From positions 3,534,001 to 3,598,000 of the forward strand of contig NZ_CP061038.1 in assembly GCF_014490665.1 (NCBI RefSeq): a DNA stretch of 64,000 nt, read 5' to 3'. Below the pieces are notes generated by a model. The model was given only the letters and a program-made list of their open reading frames with translations. It searched no databases and was not told where the DNA came from. The DNA is from Sphingomonas alpina. Lineage in GTDB: Bacteria; Pseudomonadota; Alphaproteobacteria; Sphingomonadales; Sphingomonadaceae. Below are positions 43,584 through 52,891 of the stretch, one piece after another; within the stretch, counting starts at the first letter, position 1, and each line of letters starts with the position of its first letter. The translations under genes and the position numbers were made by a program.

Positions 43584-46421
43584 TCAGGATTCCCGCACAA
43601 CACGGCGCTCGCCGGCATGTCCTTCCAACTGGTCGTTGAGAAACGCCTTGTCGCGCTTCGATCGTATATGGGGCATGGCGCGAATGATGGCGTCTTCGGT
43701 ATCGTGGGCCCATAACCGGTGTTGCGCGCTCGATCGCACCATCTCGACGATCAGACGTCCCCCTTCGTCAGGGCTGCCATCTTCGATTAGGCACAAACCG
43801 AGGTGAAGCCCACTCCAGATGATGCCGCGCGCATCGCCCGCCTCCTTCAGCCCCGCGAACGCATGCCGGGCGTTGCTGAGAGCCGCCGCGCGATTGCCCT
43901 TGGCGGTCTCGACCAGGCTAATCTGCATCGACAGAATGCCCTGTGCCAAGACACTGGCCCGGCCTAGCGGGAGGCGCAGCAACGTACCGAGCGCTTGCTC
44001 CGCGCCGCCGATATCGCTCAACCCCAGGCAAAGCCGCAGCTTCACGCCAAGGATCTGGCGATGCGTGACATCGTCTGGCGCCGGGGCAGAGAGGATCGCA
44101 TCGAGCGGCTTGAGCGCCCCGAGGGCCGCATCGAATTGCCCGGTTTCGAGATAAACCTCCGCCAGCAATCGCCACATCGACACGACCGGCCGCGTCATCG
44201 CGTCAGTAATCGGCGACAGCGCACGCTCCAGTTCACGCCGCGCTTCGTCGCGGTGTCCACAGGCCAGCAGGCTGTGTGCGAAATGATAGGCAAACCAGTC
44301 GTCCGCATGCCCCGGCGCATGCGCCAGCGGGGTCATCACACGAATCAGCAGTTGATGTTCGCCCAGCAGTTTCGCGTCCTTGGCCATTTCGCTAAGCATC
44401 TGCCTGGCCGGGGCGAAATCCCCCGCCATGCCGAAATACCGGCTGGCAGCGATCAGGTTTTGTATCCTGATGCGATGGCCGGCGAACGAGCCCTGCGCTT
44501 TCGGAACGACGGCAAAATGACGCGCAATGCCGCGCCGAATTTGCAACCGCTGAAGCTGATCGAGATCCATCTCGCACCGCGCGGCAAGAATCCGATGCAC
44601 GCTCCATCGGGTCGCACCGTGTTTTCGCAACAGATGCCGGCGCGTCAGTGCGGCCAGGCTGGTTTCGTGCCGATCGCAACGCAGCGTCCGCGCAACCGCA
44701 GTTGAAAGGCTCTTGCCGAATGGGCCTTCGATCAGACTCAAGCCCTCCAGCAAGCGGCGGTCCTCCGGCGAAATGAACGATAATAGTTCTGCCAGCCAGC
44801 GTTCGATCCGCTCGCTGCGTAGCGCATCGCCGCCCAGCAGCCGGTCGGGCGTATGGCCCAGATCGAGCAGCGTCGCGAACAGCGTGATGGCCAGCGGCAA
44901 TCCCCCAGTGATGCGGATCAGTTCAGTCAGGCGGCGCGGATCGAGCTTCATTCCGGCCCGACTGCCAATCAGCCCGCCAGCCGCCGACGCGTCGAATCCG
45001 AGCGGAACATATCGCATCACGTCCACGTCGAACCTGGGCGATTCGACATAGATCTGACTGATCGTGACAATCAGCGAAGGCATTTTGGATGCCAGCGCAG
45101 CGCGCACAAGGTAGCCGAACGAATCCGGATCCACGCGCTGATAATCATCAATCACCAGGATGAATTCATGACGCTCGAGATGCGCGACGAGCGAGCGCGC
45201 CTTGGCGGACACCGACATCGCTGGATCGATCACCAGCCCCATGGCAAGGACCAGGCCGTCCAGCGTAACGCCGTCGGGCGGGTCATACCAGAATGTCTTC
45301 CGTCCGCGCAGTGGCGCGGGAATATCCTTCAACACGCCCGCAACCAGATAAGTCTTGCCCGAACCACTCAACCCTTCGACCGAGACGATGCCGTGCTGGG
45401 TCAGGAGTCGCGACAAAGCCTGCTGATCGCGATCCAGACGGACATGGTCGGCGAATACCGGCGGCTGGAAGATTTCCGGGCTGGGCTCCAGAACCGCGCG
45501 TGCGACGGTCGCCGCGCTACCATCATCGGCGCGTACGGCGGGCGGCGCGAGCAGTGAGGGTCCGGGCGAGATGCCGCCTTGAGCATCCTGCACGAAGACA
45601 CTGGCCGGCAATCCGCTCGCCACGCGCCGGGACCAGGATCGCAACAGCGCCGGATTCTCACCGCGCAGGCCGAGAATGACGAACACCCCGGCGTCCAATC
45701 GCGATTCGACGAAGCTGGGCAGTTCGCCGATCAGTGCATCGACTCCATCGACGACGATGATCAGCTTGTCGCCGTCAGGCGGCGGCCGAAGCAGCGCATG
45801 AAGCTCTTGCGACATCGCATCCAGGTCTTCAACCGGAAAGGATGCCGGCTGATCGCAAAGGCTTTCCACCTGCGCCATCAGATGGCCGATGGCCGCCACT
45901 GGGGAGAGAGTGCGATCGAAATCCGATGCCGCGAAATGCCGTGCCACAGCATCGCCGCGCTCCTTGCGGCGCGCGATCCAGGCAGCGATCGCTCCCGCTC
46001 TCACCTCGGGTTCGGCGCCATAAACGACCGACAGGCCGAAGGGCCGATCATCGACGAACGCATCAAGACCGGCAGACAGCGTAACGGATTCCCGCACCCG
46101 GCTCGACAGGCCGATAATGTCACGCACTTGGCTGCTGGTCTGCGTCCAGCGCGGCCGGGCGAGGAATTCGGACGTGAGTTGACGTCCAAGCAGCGCGATA
46201 AAACGGCCCGAAAACCAGGCATTCAGTAACCGCTCGGTGGCATCGACTAGGTCCTGCTTCAGCACCGCTTGCTGACTTAGCCGCTCGATCTGGCTCGAAA
46301 TAGCATCGAACCGCGTCAGCAGCCCCTCCTCCACGCTGGAGATGGCACCCAATATCGCCTCGAGCTTGCGCTCCGCCTCTGCCTTGTTTCCCAATACGGT
46401 AGCGAAGCGATCTAGAAACAC
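43584..46421 (-). CDS. STAND-type NTPase with tandem NTPase modules and TPR-like tail
   Basis: A 945-residue cytoplasmic protein. Residues 15-65 look coiled. Residues about 128-265 resemble a NACHT module (VVYGAEPEVRAGAIAAWIA, HFAASDFDRTLSPVAAIGHLM, LIIVVDGVDAL) but the P-loop lacks the Lys/Thr, so it is degenerate. A second, intact module follows: Walker A GLSGSGKT at 350-357 and Walker B ILVIDD at 421-426, then NB-ARC-like helices with ITGGLPLAITLFA. The C-terminal 300 residues are TPR-like helices, a usual sensor. GTG at 46421 has GAGGA six bases upstream, 26 bases after the membrane gene. Such proteins are often antiphage or death-inducing switches. Confidence 0.8.
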   Translation of the reverse strand: MFLDRFATVLGNKAEAERKLEAILGAISSVEEGLLTRFDAISSQIERLSQQAVLKQDLVDATERLLNAWFSGRFIALLGRQLTSEFLARPRWTQTSSQVRDIIGLSSRVRESVTLSAGLDAFVDDRPFGLSVVYGAEPEVRAGAIAAWIARRKERGDAVARHFAASDFDRTLSPVAAIGHLMAQVESLCDQPASFPVEDLDAMSQELHALLRPPPDGDKLIIVVDGVDALIGELPSFVESRLDAGVFVILGLRGENPALLRSWSRRVASGLPASVFVQDAQGGISPGPSLLAPPAVRADDGSAATVARAVLEPSPEIFQPPVFADHVRLDRDQQALSRLLTQHGIVSVEGLSGSGKTYLVAGVLKDIPAPLRGRKTFWYDPPDGVTLDGLVLAMGLVIDPAMSVSAKARSLVAHLERHEFILVIDDYQRVDPDSFGYLVRAALASKMPSLIVTISQIYVESPRFDVDVMRYVPLGFDASAAGGLIGSRAGMKLDPRRLTELIRITGGLPLAITLFATLLDLGHTPDRLLGGDALRSERIERWLAELLSFISPEDRRLLEGLSLIEGPFGKSLSTAVARTLRCDRHETSLAALTRRHLLRKHGATRWSVHRILAARCEMDLDQLQRLQIRRGIARHFAVVPKAQGSFAGHRIRIQNLIAASRYFGMAGDFAPARQMLSEMAKDAKLLGEHQLLIRVMTPLAHAPGHADDWFAYHFAHSLLACGHRDEARRELERALSPITDAMTRPVVSMWRLLAEVYLETGQFDAALGALKPLDAILSAPAPDDVTHRQILGVKLRLCLGLSDIGGAEQALGTLLRLPLGRASVLAQGILSMQISLVETAKGNRAAALSNARHAFAGLKEAGDARGIIWSGLHLGLCLIEDGSPDEGGRLIVEMVRSSAQHRLWAHDTEDAIIRAMPHIRSKRDKAFLNDQLEGHAGERRVVRES

Positions 46422-46447
46422 CGCCGTCCTCAGCGGCTCGCTCGATT

Positions 46448-47095
46448 TTACTCGATAGGCAAAATAGGCATGGGCGGCCGCCAGCCAGCCGGTCCCGAAA
46501 TCCGCCCCCCCGAAAACCAGGGCAGGAATTCGAGTGGAATCTCGACGCCGGCCTGAGTCAGAACCCCGGTCAGTTCGTCGAGCGCATCCTCAACGACACG
46601 TCCGCGAATATCTTGATCTCCGGGATCGCCCTGATCGAGAAAAGACCGCAGCCTTTCGCGCTCCGCCGCAATCTCCGTGTCGACGATGAACCCGGAATTG
46701 TCGGCCCGGTCACGCTCTCGTTCGCACCAATCGTAGACCGCCCGTAGGAAATGTCCGGCGATCGCGGCGTCCACCGGTCCATAGGGCGGCAAATGCTCGC
46801 GATAGCGATCGGTGACGAATTTCAAAGCGTCCATATGGGACCGACGCAGCGCCCGCGCGACATCATGATTGATCGGCAGGTGGCTGTCGCCGGCTCGTGC
46901 CAGCTGGCCTGCAACCGAGTCCAGGCTATCATCGACGATCTTGCCGAACAGGCCCGCGCTGACATTGCCCGCAAACGAGCCAGCCAGCGACGCCAGTGCG
47001 GTACTCATTCCCTCGGGTGAGCCGCAGGCTGTACTGATCACGAACGCAGTGACAGCCGTGCCCAACCCCAAAGCCGTCCGCGCGATACCGCCCAT
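46448..47095 (-). CDS. Glycine-zipper membrane protein, partner of STAND NTPase
   Basis: Starts at ATG 47095 (a longer frame begins with TTG at 47155). The first 60 residues are hydrophobic with small-residue spacing (TALGLGTAVTAFVISTACG, then LASLAGSFAGNVSAGLFG), a glycine-zipper pattern seen in oligomeric membrane or pore-forming proteins. The remaining 150 residues are soluble, helical and charged. It lies 26 bases upstream of the STAND gene in the same direction; the two are most likely an operon in which the NTPase controls the membrane protein. Confidence 0.7.
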   Translation of the reverse strand: MGGIARTALGLGTAVTAFVISTACGSPEGMSTALASLAGSFAGNVSAGLFGKIVDDSLDSVAGQLARAGDSHLPINHDVARALRRSHMDALKFVTDRYREHLPPYGPVDAAIAGHFLRAVYDWCERERDRADNSGFIVDTEIAAERERLRSFLDQGDPGDQDIRGRVVEDALDELTGVLTQAGVEIPLEFLPWFSGGRISGPAGWRPPMPILPIE

Positions 47096-47218
47096 CGTCC
47101 CCCAATGCGCTCTATTGTTCGGACGCAGGTGCCTCCGGCTATTGCGGTGTAGCAAGTATAAGATCGATGCACAGAAGAAAATCTCTCCTATCTGGCCCGA
47201 TTTTTCGAATTACCGGCC

Positions 47219-47713
47219 TTATGTCGCTGCCGGTTCGCTGGGAACATCATTCACCGCGTCGGCGAATTTGCGCATCAGCCGAACCAGTTTCTCGACATCA
47301 TGGTCTTCCCAGCTTGCAAAAATCTGAGCGCCGATGCGTTCTCGCGCCAGGTCCACGGCATCGGTCATCGCCTTGCCCTTCGACGTCACCACCGCCTCCC
47401 GCACGCGGCGGTCGGCAGCGCTGGCCTCGCGCGCGACCAGGCCAAGGCTTTCCAGTTTAGCGACCTGCCGGCTGACCGTTGTGTAATCGCGCCCCACCCG
47501 GTCGGCGAGATCGACCACCCCGATCGGACCGAGCCGCTCGATTCCGACCAGCAGCGGAAACAGCGCGCGGTCCAGCGAAATGCCCGCTTCGCGCACCATC
47601 TGCTCGTCGCGCTGCGGGCGGTTCATGGCGCTGACGATATCGATCAGCGCCCCGTGCAGCACCCTGATACGGCCTGAATTATGTGTATAATGCACGTTTT
47701 TTCTTGACGCCAT
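47219..47713 (-). CDS. MarR-family regulator
   Basis: Winged-helix regulator of about 165 residues (LFPLLVGIERLGPIGVVDLADRVGRDYTTVSRQVAKLESLGLVAREASAADRRVREAVVTSKG). The first possible ATG at 47713 places a palindrome inside coding sequence, so the true start may be lower, for example GTG at residue 18 or ATG at 47626. Divergent from the FAD monooxygenase with two similar palindromes in the region: likely repressor of that gene and itself. Confidence 0.9.
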   Translation of the reverse strand: MASRKNVHYTHNSGRIRVLHGALIDIVSAMNRPQRDEQMVREAGISLDRALFPLLVGIERLGPIGVVDLADRVGRDYTTVSRQVAKLESLGLVAREASAADRRVREAVVTSKGKAMTDAVDLARERIGAQIFASWEDHDVEKLVRLMRKFADAVNDVPSEPAAT

Positions 47714-47739
47714 ACCGACTCCCCCAATATGTGCATATT
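47678..47739. promoter_or_regulatory. Two MarR-type palindromes and promoter
   Basis: ATTATGTGTATAAT (47678-47691) and AATATGTGCATATT (47726-47739) share the core ATGTGYAT. The second overlaps the probable -10 of the monooxygenase promoter (-35 TTGACG at 47704, about 17 bases upstream), a position for repression. Confidence 0.65.
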
Positions 47740-47757
47740 ACACCCAAGGAGTCAGTG

Positions 47758-49248
47758 ATGACAAAAGAAATCTCGCCCGGGATATTGATCTGCGGCGCCG
47801 GTGCGGCTGGCCTGACGCTGGCGATCGAGCTGGCTCGCCGCGGCATTCCCTTTCGCCTGATCGACAAGATCGATGCCCCTTTTCCGGGCTCGCGCGGCAA
47901 GGGCGTCCAGCCGCGCACCCAGGAAATTTTCGAGGATCTCGGTATCGTCGACCGGATGTTCGCGACCGGCGGCCCTTATCCGCCGCAACGCGAATATCGC
48001 GCCGACGGCAGCCATGCCGACTCGCACATCTTCGAACCGCATGCTGCGTCGCCCGCCGAACCCTGGCAGGGCCCGTTGCTGGTACCGCAATTCCTGACCG
48101 AAGGCGTGATGCGCGATCGGCTTGCCGAACTCGGCCACTGGCCGGAATTCGGCTGCGAGCTGCTCGGCTTCGAGCAGGACGACACCGGCGTAACCGCGCG
48201 CGTGCACGGTCCGAACGGTGAGGAGACGGTTCGCGCACGCTATCTGATCGGCACGGATGGCGGGCGCAGCGCCGTGCGCCATGTGCTCGATATCGGCTTC
48301 CCGGGCAAGACGCTGGGCGTCCGCGCGGTCGCCGCCGATGTCGCGCTGACCGGCCTGGACCGGGACGCGTGGCACCGTTTCGGCGAAGGATCGATGGAAC
48401 GGCAGATCGCGATCTGCCCGCTGGCCGGAACCGACCTGTTCCAGATCCAGGCGCCGATCCCGCTCGATGGCGACCCCGACCTCTCCGCGGCGGGGTTGTC
48501 CGCGATGGTCGCGCACCGCACCGGCCGCGACGATATCCGGGTTCATTCGGTATCCTGGGCATCGGCTTATGGGATGAGTGCGCGGCTCGCCGATCGCTAC
48601 CGGGTCGGCCCTGTGTTCCTGGCCGGCGACGCCGCGCATACGCATCCGCCGACTGGCGGCCAGGGACTCAATACCAGCATCCAGGACGCCTATAATCTCG
48701 GCTGGAAGCTGGCGGCGGTCTTCGCGGGCGCGCCCGACGCGCTTCTCGATACATATGAGGAGGAACGCCGGCCGATCGCGGCGGGCATGCTCGGCCTTTC
48801 CACCAGGCTGCTCGACGCCGCCAAGCGGGGCGACATCCGGCGCGGCCGCGATGTGCAGCAGCTCGACCTCGGCTATCCCGATTCGTCGCTTGCGCTGGAA
48901 GAGCCGGCACGCGGCGGCCGCCTGCTTGCCGGTGATCGCGCACCCGATGCGCCGATGCGCGGGGCGGCAGGGCATCCGGTGCGGCTGTTCGAGCTGTTTC
49001 GCGGCACGCACTGGACGCTGATCGGTCATCAGGCCGATCGCACGCTCGTGCCGCCGCGCGCCGGCCTGCACATCCATATCCTCGGCCCGCATGGCGACAT
49101 CATCGACGATGGCGGCCATCTGCGAGATGCCTATGCGCTGGCGGCGGGAGATTGGGTGCTGGTCCGTCCCGATGGTTATATCGGGGCGATCGTCTCGTCC
49201 GGGGAGATCGGTGCGCTGGAAACCTATTTCCGGGCGGTGGGCCTTTAG
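47758..49248 (+). CDS. FAD-dependent aromatic monooxygenase
   Basis: Flavoprotein hydroxylase (PheA/TfdB-like) of 496 residues. GxGxxG motif GAGAAGLTLAIELA, the FAD/NADPH motif DG in LIGTDGGRSAVR, and the GD motif LAGDAAHTHPPTGGQGLNTSIQDAYNLGWKL are all present, with a C-terminal thioredoxin-like region. AAGGAG six bases before ATG 47758 sets the start. Regulated by the divergent MarR protein; substrate is probably a phenolic compound, by family knowledge. Confidence 0.92.
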   Translation: MTKEISPGILICGAGAAGLTLAIELARRGIPFRLIDKIDAPFPGSRGKGVQPRTQEIFEDLGIVDRMFATGGPYPPQREYRADGSHADSHIFEPHAASPAEPWQGPLLVPQFLTEGVMRDRLAELGHWPEFGCELLGFEQDDTGVTARVHGPNGEETVRARYLIGTDGGRSAVRHVLDIGFPGKTLGVRAVAADVALTGLDRDAWHRFGEGSMERQIAICPLAGTDLFQIQAPIPLDGDPDLSAAGLSAMVAHRTGRDDIRVHSVSWASAYGMSARLADRYRVGPVFLAGDAAHTHPPTGGQGLNTSIQDAYNLGWKLAAVFAGAPDALLDTYEEERRPIAAGMLGLSTRLLDAAKRGDIRRGRDVQQLDLGYPDSSLALEEPARGGRLLAGDRAPDAPMRGAAGHPVRLFELFRGTHWTLIGHQADRTLVPPRAGLHIHILGPHGDIIDDGGHLRDAYALAAGDWVLVRPDGYIGAIVSSGEIGALETYFRAVGL

Positions 49249-49493
49249 GGCTGCGCGAAGAGCAGCACGAACAGGACCAGTGCGGCGAGCACCCCGGCCA
49301 GCACGGGGACGGCCTTGCCCGACCGCCGCCGCACGATGATCCAGGAGGACAGGATGCCCAGCAGCACGGACGCGCCGATCAGGACATGGTCGGCAAAGGC
49401 GCGGCCGGTTCCCGCATCCCAGCCGAGCGCGAACCAGCCATAGCCCAGGCCCCACAGGGCGAGCAAAAGCGCCAGGACGCCGGCACCGCGCAT
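49245..49493 (-). CDS. Small membrane protein, 82 aa
   Basis: Three hydrophobic segments (GVLALLLALWGLGYGWFAL, HVLIGASVLLGILSSWIIV, AVPVLAGVLAALVLFVLLFA) with a short basic loop RRRSGK. GGAG seven bases before ATG 49493 supports it. It overlaps the convergent monooxygenase gene by four bases. Function unknown. Confidence 0.7.
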   Translation of the reverse strand: MRGAGVLALLLALWGLGYGWFALGWDAGTGRAFADHVLIGASVLLGILSSWIIVRRRSGKAVPVLAGVLAALVLFVLLFAQP

Positions 49494-49595
49494 GACAAGA
49501 CTCCAGGGTCGAGCGAGGCCCGCATCATAGCATGAATGACGGCAATGATCCTCCTCCCCATGCCGGGCCCGAAGCCGGAGAGGAGGATCACGTCG

Positions 49596-51428
49596 TTACG
49601 CGTCGATGAACAGCGGCTCGCCAGCCGCGTCGTCGTCCGCATCCTTGTCCGCCACGTCGCCGATCAGGCCCGATTGCCGATCGAACAACCGGCGATAGAT
49701 GCCGTCCGGATTGGCCAGCAGCGCCTCATGATTGCCATCCTCGACGACCCGCCCCTGGTCGAACACCAGGATGCGGTCGAGCGTGCGCACCGTCGACAGG
49801 CGATGGGCGATGACGATCGCGGTACGCCCGGTCATCAACCGGTCCATCGCCTGCTGGATCAGGCTTTCCGATTCCGAATCCAGACTTGAGGTCGCCTCAT
49901 CGAGAATCAGGATCGGCGCGTCGGCGAGGAAAGCGCGCGCCAGCGCCACGCGCTGCCGCTCGCCGCCCGACAGCTTCACGCCGCGTTCGCCGACCAAAGT
50001 CGCATAGCCGCGCGGCAACCGGGCGATGAACGCATCGGCATTGGCCAGCTGCGCGGCATGCTCGATCTCGGCCAGAGTCGCGTCGGGCCGGGCATAGGCG
50101 ATATTCTCTGCCAGGCTGCGGTGGAACAGGATCGGCTCCTGCTGCACGATCGCGATCCGCGCGCGCAGCGACCGCTGCGTCACGTCACGCACATCCTGCC
50201 CGTCGATCAGCACCCGGCCATCGGTCACGTCGTGCAGCCGCTGGATCAGCTTGACGAAGCTCGTCTTGCCCGAGCCCGAATGCCCGACCAGCCCGACCCG
50301 CTCGCCGGCGCGGATCGTCACCGACAGATCGTCGTACAGCGGCGTTTCATGCCCGCCATAACGGAAGGTGACATGGTCAAAGCGGATTTCGCCCGCCGCG
50401 ATCACCACGGGCTTCGCACCCGGCGCATCTTCGATGCCGAGCGGCTCGCCATGCAGATCGACCAGTTCCTCCAGCTCGTTCACCGCACGCTGCAACTGAT
50501 GCACATAATGCCCGATATCGACGAGATAGCCGTGCAGGATGAAATAGCTGGTCAGCACATAAGTGATGTCGCCCGGTGTCGCCTGCCCCTGCGACCAGAG
50601 CCATAGCGCGCTGCCGACCAGGACCGTACGCACGATCCACAACAAGCCGATCTGCATCGTGCCCGACCAGGTACTGCGCACCCAGGTACGGGTGGTGCGG
50701 CGGCGCCATTTGACGACCACCCGCGCCAGCCGCGCTTCCTCGCGCGCTTCCGCACCGAACGACTTCACCACCGCATTGCCGCCGACCGCATCGGACAGCA
50801 GCCCGCCGATCCGCGTGTCCCAGCCATTTGACAACGACGCGGCCGGCGCGACCCATTTGGTCGAGAGCGCAAGCGTCAGCGCGATATAGACCACTGCGCC
50901 GAGACCCATCACCAGCCCAAGCAACGGCCAGTGCCAGCCGAGCAGCACCATCGTACCGGTCAGCACCACGAAGCAGGGCAGCAGTGCGAGCAGCAGCACA
51001 TCGTCAAGCGTATCGAGCGCCCACATGCCGCGTGAAATTTTCCGCACGGTCGATCCGGCAAAGCCATTGGCGTGCCAGTCGGACGAGAAGCGCTGCACCC
51101 GCGCGAAAGCATCCTCGGCGACGTCGCCCATCAACCGCAGCGTGAACGGCACGACAGTCATCCACGCGAAATGGCGCAGTACGAGCATGGCCAGGCCGAG
51201 CGCAGCCATCACCGCGAACAGCCACAACGCGGTATCGCGCGTGTCGGCGGCAAGCGCATCGACCAGCTTGCCGGCGGCGACCGGCACGAAGATTTCGGTC
51301 ACCGTCGCCGCCGAAATGGCGAGACCGATGAACAGCGCCCGGCCGCGCTGCCGCGCCCAATGCGCGAAGGTGAAGGCGAGCACGGCACCGATCACGCCGG
51401 CGCGGCTCTTCTTGCGAACATGAGTCAT
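49596..51428 (-). CDS. ABC exporter, fused permease-ATPase
   Basis: Half-transporter of 610 residues: six membrane helices in the first 330 residues, then the nucleotide-binding domain with Walker A GHSGSGKTSF, Q-loop IVQQEPILF, signature LSGGERQRVALARA, Walker B ILILDEATSSLD and H-loop IVIAHRLSTV. It would work as a homodimer and resembles lipid, heavy-metal or multidrug exporters. No partner gene is adjacent. Confidence 0.93.
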   Translation of the reverse strand: MTHVRKKSRAGVIGAVLAFTFAHWARQRGRALFIGLAISAATVTEIFVPVAAGKLVDALAADTRDTALWLFAVMAALGLAMLVLRHFAWMTVVPFTLRLMGDVAEDAFARVQRFSSDWHANGFAGSTVRKISRGMWALDTLDDVLLLALLPCFVVLTGTMVLLGWHWPLLGLVMGLGAVVYIALTLALSTKWVAPAASLSNGWDTRIGGLLSDAVGGNAVVKSFGAEAREEARLARVVVKWRRRTTRTWVRSTWSGTMQIGLLWIVRTVLVGSALWLWSQGQATPGDITYVLTSYFILHGYLVDIGHYVHQLQRAVNELEELVDLHGEPLGIEDAPGAKPVVIAAGEIRFDHVTFRYGGHETPLYDDLSVTIRAGERVGLVGHSGSGKTSFVKLIQRLHDVTDGRVLIDGQDVRDVTQRSLRARIAIVQQEPILFHRSLAENIAYARPDATLAEIEHAAQLANADAFIARLPRGYATLVGERGVKLSGGERQRVALARAFLADAPILILDEATSSLDSESESLIQQAMDRLMTGRTAIVIAHRLSTVRTLDRILVFDQGRVVEDGNHEALLANPDGIYRRLFDRQSGLIGDVADKDADDDAAGEPLFIDA

Positions 51429-51721
51429 GGATTTATGACGCGGTGCGCACGCGCACCGGCTCCTTATAGCAATGTCGAGAGATGTCGCGGAGAAGGCGCC
51501 CCTTCAGGGCGGCCTCAGGACCTAATGGCGGTGTTTGCCGAGGCCCATGGCGGCGAAAGGCGGGCATGCAACGGTCGATGTCATCATCACTGGCCCTCCT
51601 TTATCTCGAAGCCGGAACACCGCGCCCTTACCAGCTAAACGCGCGATCGGCAACATCGCGGTGGGCGCCGGAAGAAGTGACTCGCCTGCTCATCCTTGAT
51701 GCTTGCTCTTCCGCAGGCACG
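51429..51721. other. Intergenic, nothing recognised
   Basis: Between the ABC transporter gene start and the terminator of the ferritin-like operon. Open frames here are short and lack motifs or ribosome sites. The transporter promoter is expected in the first 100 bases but was not identified. Confidence 0.4.
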
Positions 51722-51756
51722 AAAATCGCTTCCCTGGCCTATGCCAGGGAAGCGAT
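51722..51756 (-). terminator. Rho-independent terminator of ferritin-like operon
   Basis: A perfect 14-bp stem (ATCGCTTCCCTGGC and complement, loop of four) is followed by TTTT on the minus strand, 76 bases after the stop of the second ferritin-like gene. Confidence 0.88.
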
Positions 51757-51832
51757 GGACTCGACTTGGCACCGGCAAAAACACCGGCGGAGTTCCGGGA
51801 GCACGCAGGAGAATATGCGCGCCGGGCCGAAC

Positions 51833-52843
51833 TCAGCCGCTGGCAGCGCTGGTCCGGATCGCGCCGTTGACGCCATTGGGGAAGAACCCGCCACCGACCG
51901 TCGCCGCCTTGTTGAGATAGACGATGTTGAGCACCTGTCCCGTCGTGCGGCTGTACGCGATGCCATTGCCGTCGGTGGGGACGATGTTCGACATGCTGAG
52001 ATCGGTCGCGAGGATGCCCTGGTCGAAGTCGCTCGCCCCATCCAGGCTGTCGCGCGCGTCGGAAATCTGCCCCGCGGCGGTGCGCAACGACGCAGTCGAC
52101 ACACCCTTGGCGTACAGCACCGTGCGCACCAGGCCGGCGTGATAGGCTTCCGCTGCAAGGATCCCCGCGGCCGCCTCGAGATAGGTCTTGTTGGTCAACA
52201 GCACCGATGCGCCCTTGTACGCGGTCACTCCGACATCTTCGAAGATGAACGCGCCGAGCAGGAAGAACTCGTCGCTCGAATAGGGGTCGAAGATTCCGGT
52301 CGCCGGCACCACTCCGGCGGCGCGCGCGGCGGCGGTGAAAGACCCGCTCGCATCGCCCGATATATTGATCGCCGGTTGCGCGACCGCCGATGCGCCGAGC
52401 TGGGTACGCAGGAAATTGACATGAGCCAGTTCGTCGAACGCGATCTCGCGGGCATAGGCGCGCACCACCGGATCGATGAAGTTGACCGCGCGGCCGCCGA
52501 TGACCGCACCTTGCGTGCCCGTGCCGGTCAGCATCGATGCGGGCAGCCCCGCACCGAACGCTGCGAAGGAATAGAATTGCGCCTCGAGATATTCGAGGTT
52601 GAGTGCGAAGTTCAGCACATCGGCATCGCTCACCGCCGGGGTGGGCGTTGGGGTTGGTGTTGGGGACGGCGTCGGGGTTGGCGACGGCCCGAGCGATCGG
52701 TCATTGTCGCCGCACGCGGCGAGCAGCGACAGACCGCCTGCCGCGATCGAAACCTTGGCCGCGGTGCGCATGAAGTCGCGGCGCTCGGCGCGGCGACGAT
52801 CGGATATCTCGAGAACCTGGAGAAGCGTGTCGGTATCGTGCAT
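51833..52843 (-). CDS. Tat-exported ferritin-like lipoprotein (PF13668 type)
   Basis: A 336-residue protein. The N-terminus has the twin-arginine motif ERRDFMRTAAK and a lipobox LLAAC, so it should be a Tat-exported lipoprotein. A PT-rich linker follows. The ferritin-like four-helix bundle shows metal-ligand candidates in [32 protein letters not shown] and EAYHAGLVR (Glu, Glu-x2-His, Glu, Glu-x2-His). The plant desiccation protein Pcc13-62 family shares this domain. Paralogue of the upstream gene. Confidence 0.87.
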   Translation of the reverse strand: MHDTDTLLQVLEISDRRRAERRDFMRTAAKVSIAAGGLSLLAACGDNDRSLGPSPTPTPSPTPTPTPTPAVSDADVLNFALNLEYLEAQFYSFAAFGAGLPASMLTGTGTQGAVIGGRAVNFIDPVVRAYAREIAFDELAHVNFLRTQLGASAVAQPAINISGDASGSFTAAARAAGVVPATGIFDPYSSDEFFLLGAFIFEDVGVTAYKGASVLLTNKTYLEAAAGILAAEAYHAGLVRTVLYAKGVSTASLRTAAGQISDARDSLDGASDFDQGILATDLSMSNIVPTDGNGIAYSRTTGQVLNIVYLNKAATVGGGFFPNGVNGAIRTSAASG

Positions 52844-52891
52844 CGGAAATCTCCCCTGAATGGGTGACGATCTGGCGGAGGATCGGTTGGC

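Noticed and set aside
47752..49455. 567-codon minus-strand frame opposite the FAD monooxygenase
   Set aside because: Antisense shadow of a gene with complete FAD motifs; composition typical of accidental frames.
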